From Patescibacteria group bacterium UBA6263 (GTDB lineage: Bacteria; Patescibacteriota; Gracilibacteria; Absconditabacterales; Absconditicoccaceae), in the NCBI GenBank assembly GCA_002441085.1, contig DJVF01000026.1, positions 27,492-59,419 of the forward strand: DNA of 31,928 nt, given 5' to 3'. This document shows, piece after piece, positions 26,886-31,928 of this stretch. Each line of letters opens with the position of its first letter. The stretch's first letter is position 1. The position numbers were made by a program, and so were the translations under genes. A model generated the notes under the pieces. The model worked only from the letters and a program-made list of their open reading frames with translations. It was not told the origin of the DNA and made no database searches.

Positions 26886-26913
26886 TTTATAGCAATTATA
26901 GCACAAAAAACAA
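26886..26913 (-). promoter_or_regulatory. Possible promoter of the PBP gene
   Basis: On the minus strand TTGTTT and TATAAA are separated by 16 bases, about 35 bases upstream of the start. The spacer also contains TATAAT, so the exact -10 is uncertain. Confidence 0.35.
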
Positions 26914-26940
26914 ATGATTATTATAAAAATTTATTGAGGT

Positions 26941-28077
26941 TTATGGATATATATATCATATAATCTTGGAATTGTCGACGCTATCTGTACGGATAGTAAC
27001 TACATATTTTCATTTGTAGTTCATATCTCTGACTGTAATTTCTCATGTATCTGGATTATATTTATCAACGATTCAAACGTGTCAGGCTGGACTTCTAAGT
27101 TGACCATATACAACTATTGATCATGCTCTTGGAGTTTTTCAGACTTGATATCAAGCCGCAGAAGCATTTTTGTATCGGTCTTTTGCATTTCAACCAAATG
27201 GTCTATCTTGAGTCTTTTCATCTATATATGGGAACATACCAGGAAGTACAGCTGCTACATACCAAGTACAATTTCATGGAGCAAATTTATTGTTTATTTC
27301 TTTTTTGAATACTCGTTCTGATAGAATTTTTGGTGATTTGTAAGTGGGAGTAGTTGTAGCGGTTGTCGTAGTAGTATTAGTTGCTGAAAAATCAGTAACA
27401 TTATTTGGAGGTATGACATTATTATTTTTGGGTTTAGAAGTTATGGTTGGTGTAGGCTTGATTGTTGGCTTGGTGGCTGGTTTAGCTACAGGCTGCGGTT
27501 TGGGCTCTGGTTCTGGCTGTTTTACAAGTAAACCAATATTATAAGCTTCATCTATACTAATAGGAATAAACAATTCTTGTCACTCTTGCAATATTTCACT
27601 ATCATCTTGGATACTATTGATAGTCATAAAATCTTGAACATTTAAATTAAACTGATTTGCAAAAACCAAAACACTAGTTTTTTGTGGTAAGTTATATAGG
27701 ATTCACTCATCATCTTGAGAAATAATAATCTTATCTCATGGTTTAATAGGTCATGATGATAAATTATTTATTTTTTGTATATGAGAAATGGTAGTTCAAA
27801 AATCACTAGCTATCTTGGATAAACTATCTCAAGCTTTGACCACATATTGTATAACAGACTGACCTTGATTATCCAATTCTACTGTAGCTATACAGTTTGT
27901 ACTTATAGAGGTGGAACAATCATCATCAGCTTTGACAAATATATCTCTATTTACATAGGAGAGTTCATGTCATCTACTAGATAGTTGGTCCGCGTAAACT
28001 ATGATAAATATAAATGCAATAAGTTGTAAAATCGTAAAAAATACTTTAATCTTGTTTTTAGAATAATTTCTAGGCAT
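26941..28077 (-). CDS. LysM-CHAP peptidoglycan hydrolase (UGA=Gly)
   Basis: A secreted wall enzyme of 378 residues. A membrane or signal segment (VFFTILQLIAFIFIIVYA) is followed by a LysM domain (VIQYVVKAGDSLSKIASDFG, near 85-130), a second LysM-like region (LPQKTSVLVFANQFNLNVQD), a Pro/Thr-rich linker (residues about 195-250) and a C-terminal CHAP domain with catalytic Cys270 (GNCTWYVA), His333 (SPAGHVGIVD) and a closing VRDMNYKG motif. The CHAP domain cleaves amide bonds in peptidoglycan; LysM binds its glycan. UGA encodes Gly in GNCTWY and GHVGIV. It lies upstream of the PBP gene on the same strand, so synthesis and cutting enzymes are paired. Confidence 0.92.
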
Positions 28078-28097
28078 AAAAAGATTATCAATCTAAA

Positions 28098-28187
<90 letters not shown>

Positions 28188-28397
28188 ACTGCAATAATTA
28201 CATTATATTGATAGGCGGTCGAACGTATTACAAGTGTGAATGATATATTTTTGATATTGATTTTCAAGAGTTAAATCATTACATAGTATTTGGATATAAA
28301 AGTGTGTCTATAATTACTATTATTATAAATATAACAAATTGTAAGTTTTGATTTTGTAAATTTGAAAGAAATATAAATTTATATATAAATATGAAAT

Positions 28398-28934
28398 ATG
28401 AAAAATATACAAAAATTCTATCCAATACAAACATGAGTAAACAATCCTATACTTAGGAAAGTTTCAGTAGAAATTGAAAAAATAGACGAAGATACTACAA
28501 ATTTTGCACAAGAACTTATGGAATTGATGCGATTGTATGACTGAGCTGGTTTAGCGGCGCCTCAGGTATGAAAAAATATTAGAATGATAGCAACGACTCA
28601 ATGGAAAGAAGTAAAAAATGAACTAAAACTGATTGGCAAAATATTGATGATCAATCCAAATATAATAGAAAAATCAAAAGAAATAGTTACTAGTGACGAA
28701 GCTTGTCTATCTATACCAAATTTTAGCGGTAAAGTAAAAAGACACAAAACTATCACTGTGGAATACTTGGATTTGAAATGAAAAAGAAAAAATAAAAAAC
28801 TTAGAAATTTGGATGCTTTTATAGTACAACATGAATACGATCACCTAGATGCAATACTATTTGTCGATAAATTAATTAAAAATAGTTGAAAGTGAAAAAT
28901 AGAAAATTTTAAATCTGGATTAAAGGAATTTTAA
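28398..28934 (+). CDS. def: Peptide deformylase (UGA=Gly)
   Basis: Removes the formyl group from new proteins, using an active-site metal. 178 residues. The three family motifs are present: GAGLAAPQVG near residue 51 (first and last Gly encoded by UGA), EACLSIP with the metal-binding Cys103 (the usual form is EGCLSxP, so Gly is replaced by Ala) and QHEYDHLDA with metal ligands His145 and His149 and catalytic Glu146. The start is the ATG at 28398, giving MKNIQKFYPIQTG. Two UGA near the C-terminus (NSGKGK) are read through before TAA. Confidence 0.95.
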
Positions 28935-28977
28935 TTAGATGTATATAAAATTTGTTATAAAATATATAATTTCTATT

Positions 28978-29147
28978 GAAAACAAAAAATCTCAACTTTA
29001 CGTCAAGACTTTTTGCACGGAACTAAATTGTATCTCTTGAACTCAGACAGAGTAAATAGGCACCCTGTGGACACCGATTTGCGGGTTTCGCTTTGCTTAG
29101 ATTCGAACCCACGAGCCAAACCCGCTTTAGCGGGTCGTACAATAGAT
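28978..29147 (-). pseudogene. Broken partial copy of tRNA-Cys with its downstream region
   Basis: About 80 bases (28978-29065) match the region downstream of the intact tRNA-Cys almost base for base, including the terminator hairpin. The tRNA part keeps TCTATTGTACG, the T-arm (CGTGGGTTCGAAT) and the end GGTGCC. The anticodon arm is replaced by the hairpin acccgctttagcgggt, a second repeat-like string (gcgggtttcgctttgc) is inserted after the T-arm, and the 5' acceptor and D-stem are missing. It cannot make a working tRNA. Confidence 0.8.
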
Positions 29148-29390
29148 CTAAATTTTTATAAAATCATTGTGTATTAAATATCTATCAATATGACCACTTT
29201 TTTTTATTTCTCTTTCCATCATCATAGCATCAGATTTTTTTTCAAAAATAAAATATCATAGCAAAGATAAATCTCAATATCTGTTTGTAGATTTTGTTTT
29301 ACCTTCTCTATGTTGTTTATATCTTAAATCTAAATTGTTTGTATAACCAACATAATATCTGCTTCATTTTAGTATATATACATAGAACAT
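29148..29390 (-). CDS. GIY-YIG domain protein, UPF0213-like (UGA=Gly)
   Basis: 80 residues. The N-terminal MFYVYILKGSRYYVGYTNNL is the GIY-YIG nuclease core, followed by LRYKQHREGKTKSTNRYG and AMMMEREIKKSGH. Family members are small single-domain putative nucleases; their roles are mostly unknown. UGA encodes three glycines. Its TAG stop overlaps the point where the broken tRNA-Cys copy begins, and the intact tRNA-Cys lies 134 bases upstream on the same strand, so the gene is bounded by a tRNA duplication. This suggests that the gene came in with, or drove, the duplication (inference). Confidence 0.85.
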
Positions 29391-29449
29391 TTAGAATAAA
29401 TTTAGATAAATTATTTTAATAATATTATTCTATAATAATTTTTCAAAAC

Positions 29450-29480
29450 AAAAAATCTCAACTTTTACGTTAAGACTTTT
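29450..29480 (-). terminator. Terminator of the tRNA-Cys transcript
   Basis: On the minus strand the 7-bp stem TCTTAAC / GTTGAGA with loop gtaaaa is followed by TTTTTT. The same structure is kept in the duplicated copy at 28985-29012, where the base changes still allow pairing. Confidence 0.65.
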
Positions 29481-29524
29481 TGCACGGAACTAAATCGTAT
29501 CTCTTGAACTCAGACAGAGCAAAT

Positions 29525-29598
29525 AGGCACCTGTGGGATTCGAACCCACGAGCCAAGGTTTTGCAGACCCGTACAATAGACCACTCTGTCAAGGTGCC
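29525..29598 (-). tRNA. tRNA-Cys (anticodon GCA)
   Basis: 74 bases: acceptor GGCACCT/AGGTGCC, U73 discriminator typical of tRNA-Cys, anticodon loop CTGCAAA with GCA (complement of 29562-29564) and T-arm GTGGGTTCGAATCCCAC. CCA is not encoded, unlike in tRNA-Ser. The outermost anticodon-stem pair looks mismatched. Confidence 0.9.
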
Positions 29599-29658
29599 AC
29601 AATGTTTGAATTTAATTATTTACTTTGGGTTTTCAATTGTTTTTATTTTTTGATTAAT

Positions 29659-30732
29659 TTATTTCTCTGCAGATTTTTTGACTCTATTCATAATAGAATA
29701 TCATAATCAGACTTCTTTGAGATTTTCGATCAGAATAGAATTGATATTTAGTTTGTCGCAAGTATCATATATATCAAAAAGTTTTTGAGCGCAGGTGATC
29801 AAATCATTTCTAGATCATCGAGGGAATACATTGATATTGTCTTTGAATTGATTGAGAATTTTGCTATGATTTTTGATACATTCTTGAGTAAGAATAAGTC
29901 ATAATCTAATATGAGCATCTCATTGTATGTTTTGTTTGAGTTGAGAATTGAGTAAATCTGGGGTAATACAATCTATAATTTGGATATCAGCATTGGGAGA
30001 ATAATGTTTGTACATATTTCATGGTGATATATTGCTTATTTCAGCACTATAATTTACTGAAACATTCTTTTGATTGGAAAAAAGATCTTGTATATCTTCT
30101 TTGGTTACAAAACCTGGACGCATAATAGTAATATTGTAATTAGATTTGTAGTTTGTATCTGACATAGATAAACAACAGATCTCTTCATCTACTTTGACTA
30201 CAGTTGACTCTATACCCACGCTACAATTACCACCATCTATAATCAAAGGTAATTGGTGTCAGAAATATTGATATACCATTTGTGCGGATGTTGGACTAGG
30301 TTTAGTAGAGATATTTGCACTAGGAGCTGCTATAGGCATAGAACACGCCTTTAATAAAGACAAAGCTACAGGATTGGATGGTATTCTGATTCAGACAAAA
30401 GGATTGGATGAAACTATAGATGGTATATTATCTCTTTTGTGTAACAGTATAGTTATAGGACCAGGCATCAGTTTTTCTATTATATTTTTTTCTACATAAT
30501 TGGATATTATTCAATATTTGGATATATCTTTTTTATATCATAAATGCACAATCAATGGATTGTTTGAAGGTCTGTTTTTGAGTTTAAAAATTTTTTGTAT
30601 AGCTAAAGGATCCAAAGCATTTGCTCCCAATCAATAAACTGTCTCTGTGGGAAATGCAACTACACCTCAATTACCAAGTATATTCTTGGCAAGTTGGAAT
30701 GTTTTGGTATTGGGATAGCTTATATTGAACAT
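29659..30732 (-). CDS. Threonylcarbamoyl-AMP synthase, Sua5 type (UGA=Gly)
   Basis: Makes threonylcarbamoyl-AMP for the t6A modification of ANN-reading tRNAs. 357 residues: a YrdC/TsaC domain (FPTETVYGLGANA, KLKNRPSNNPLIVH, MPGPITILL, GIRIPSNPVA, APSANIS, PSPTSAQMV, IIDGGNCSVGIESTVVKV, ITIMRPGFVT), a linker with SPGNMYKHYSPNAD and a C-terminal Sua5 domain (NIQGDAHIRLGLILTQEC; EVGLGYSIMNRVKK). The two-domain length separates Sua5 from short TsaC. UGA encodes many glycines, including VYGLG. It lies 46 bases after der on the same strand. The start ATG at 30732 gives MFNISYPNTK. Confidence 0.93.
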
Positions 30733-30778
30733 ATCAAAATATTTAAAATATGAATAATGATAAATATAACAAATAATA

Positions 30779-31928
30779 TTATTCTCTTGAGTCTGTCCTC
30801 TCTCTAAAACGAATAACTAGTGGCACTCAAGTAAATTTGAAATGTTTTCTGATACTATTGTCTATCCATTTTTTGAAAGCAAAATTTACTCTAGATTTGT
30901 GATTTACAAAAACAAGAAAAGTAGGCGCATTGACATCTACCTGAGTAATATAGAGTATTTTGCAAACTTTGTTTTTGGGGAATCTTGGTGGTCTAGTAAT
31001 ATATTCTGAGGAAATTATTTTGTTTAAGACATTGGTTTCTATCCTTAGACTAGCTTCTTTGTACAGAGATTTTACTTGTTTTAAGAGCTCGTCTTTGTAC
31101 TGTCCAGTCTGAGACACCAATGGCAATATAGGCATAAATTTTGCAAAATCCAACAAACTAGAAGCTTTGGTGATTTCAGATTTTAAAGTTTTGGTATTTA
31201 TGAGGTCTGCTTTATTTAGGCAGAAAATAGTTGGTAGGGCTAAGTTGCTAACTTGCTCCAATATCGTCATATCTCTATGGGTGATTCATTGGGTAACATC
31301 TACCAAAAAAACTATTACAGGTCTAATATATTCCAACATTTTGTAAGTTTTTTCATTTGCTATTTTTTCTATTCAATGAATTTTTCATCTTTTACGGATT
31401 CAAGCAGTATCATATATTGTATAATTTTGTTGCTTGTGTGTAAATTCTCAAACTATATAATCACGAGTGGTACCAGCTTCCTCATCTACCTTTGATATAT
31501 TTTCTCAAACTAAAGTATTTAATAAGGTTGATTTTCATGAGTTGGGCTTTCCGAGTATAGCTATGGGTATATTTTGAAAGTTTATAGAAGATTGAGATTG
31601 TGGGGTTTGCGGAGAAATTTTGGGATTTATTTTGAAATAATGTATTATTTGTTCTTCTAAAATATCTATATTATCTCACTTTTGAGCACTAATTCAAACG
31701 ATAGTCTCAAATCATAAATCATAATAATCTGTCAATGCTAGATCTTTTTGATTATATTTCCATTTGATATCTAACTTGTTGATTACCAAAATTGTGTTTT
31801 TCTTTTTGCCAGCATCCATAATATAAGAAAAAATATGTTGCTCTTTGGAGCTCATACCTACACTATCATCAATAATAAACAATATCAAATCTGATTTGTC
31901 TATTATTTTTTTTATAAATTCTCGTTCA
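30779..31928 (-). CDS. der: Ribosome-assembly GTPase Der/EngA, 5' end outside the window (UGA=Gly)
   Basis: A double GTPase needed for 50S ribosome assembly. The visible 383 codons hold the end of G-domain 1 (LILFIIDDSVGMSSKEQ, VINKLD), a linker, and all of G-domain 2: G1 GKPNSGKST, G2 AGTTRD, G3 YDTAGIRKRGKI and G4 NKAD. The C-terminal KH-like domain includes RPPRFPKNK, APTFLVFVNH and VPLVIRFRERTDSRE. The catalytic P-loop Gly of GKPNSGKS is encoded by UGA (31535-31537). The stop is TAA. The order der then tsaC on this strand suggests co-transcription. The N-terminal P-loop lies outside the window. Confidence 0.93.

Noticed and set aside
27344..27544. Gly/Val-rich plus-strand frame
   Set aside because: It is the antisense of the Pro/Thr linker of the LysM-CHAP protein.
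29148..29390. Homing endonuclease in a tRNA intron
   Set aside because: The intact tRNA-Cys is uninterrupted and the broken copy lies outside it. The protein is a stand-alone small GIY-YIG type, and no intron fold was seen.

Overview
This window comes from a candidate-phyla-radiation bacterium that reads UGA as glycine (genetic code 25), which points to Absconditabacteria (SR1) or Gracilibacteria (BD1-5). Read with the standard code, most genes fall into short pieces. Read with UGA=Gly, the same stretches become full-length, well-conserved proteins: AckA, PflB, PflA, PduL, ClpB, ArgRS, TyrRS, a class A PBP, LysM-CHAP, Def, TsaC/Sua5 and Der. The UGA codons fall on invariant glycines (Walker A of ClpB and Der, KTGT of the PBP, the HIGH-like motif of TyrRS). 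Every gene whose end lies in the window stops with TAA or TAG. The DNA is AT-rich, starts lack Shine-Dalgarno sequences, and likely promoters have a 16-bp spacer.

Layout. 25-963: a PRPP synthetase gene with no UGA codon. 1083-2309: a secreted SLH/Ig-repeat surface protein. 2421-7741 (+): a compact fermentation module, ackA-pflB-pflA-pduL, that takes pyruvate to formate and acetyl-CoA, then acetyl phosphate, then acetate and ATP. 7777-10569 (-): a ClpB-type disaggregase. 10708-12044: a small lipoprotein, an unknown protein and a small membrane protein. 12138-17666 (-): an ABC-transporter locus made of an ATPase, a permease, a solute-binding protein fused to an OmpA peptidoglycan-binding domain, two coiled-coil proteins and a small membrane protein. 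17667-18275: a non-coding cluster of degenerate repeats. 18276-21693: argS (-) and tyrS (+). 21913-23496: a large secreted protein of unknown function. 23626-28077 (-): a cell-wall module (class A PBP and LysM-CHAP hydrolase). 28098-31928: tRNA-Ser, def, a GIY-YIG gene flanked by one intact and one broken copy of tRNA-Cys, tsaC/Sua5 and the 3' part of der.

Two things stand out. First, the block 11176-17666 contains about 112 glycine codons by hand count and not one is UGA, whereas in the SLH gene about 15 of 40 glycines are UGA. This suggests recent acquisition from a standard-code donor or some other origin distinct from the host genes. Its content, an OmpA-tethered solute-binding protein with a NitT/TauT-like transporter and two coiled-coil proteins, is the best candidate here for an undescribed system. 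Second, short palindromic repeats occur between genes and also inside conserved genes (ackA, pflB twice, argS), where they are translated in frame as extra peptides, much like the palindromic elements known in Rickettsia genes.
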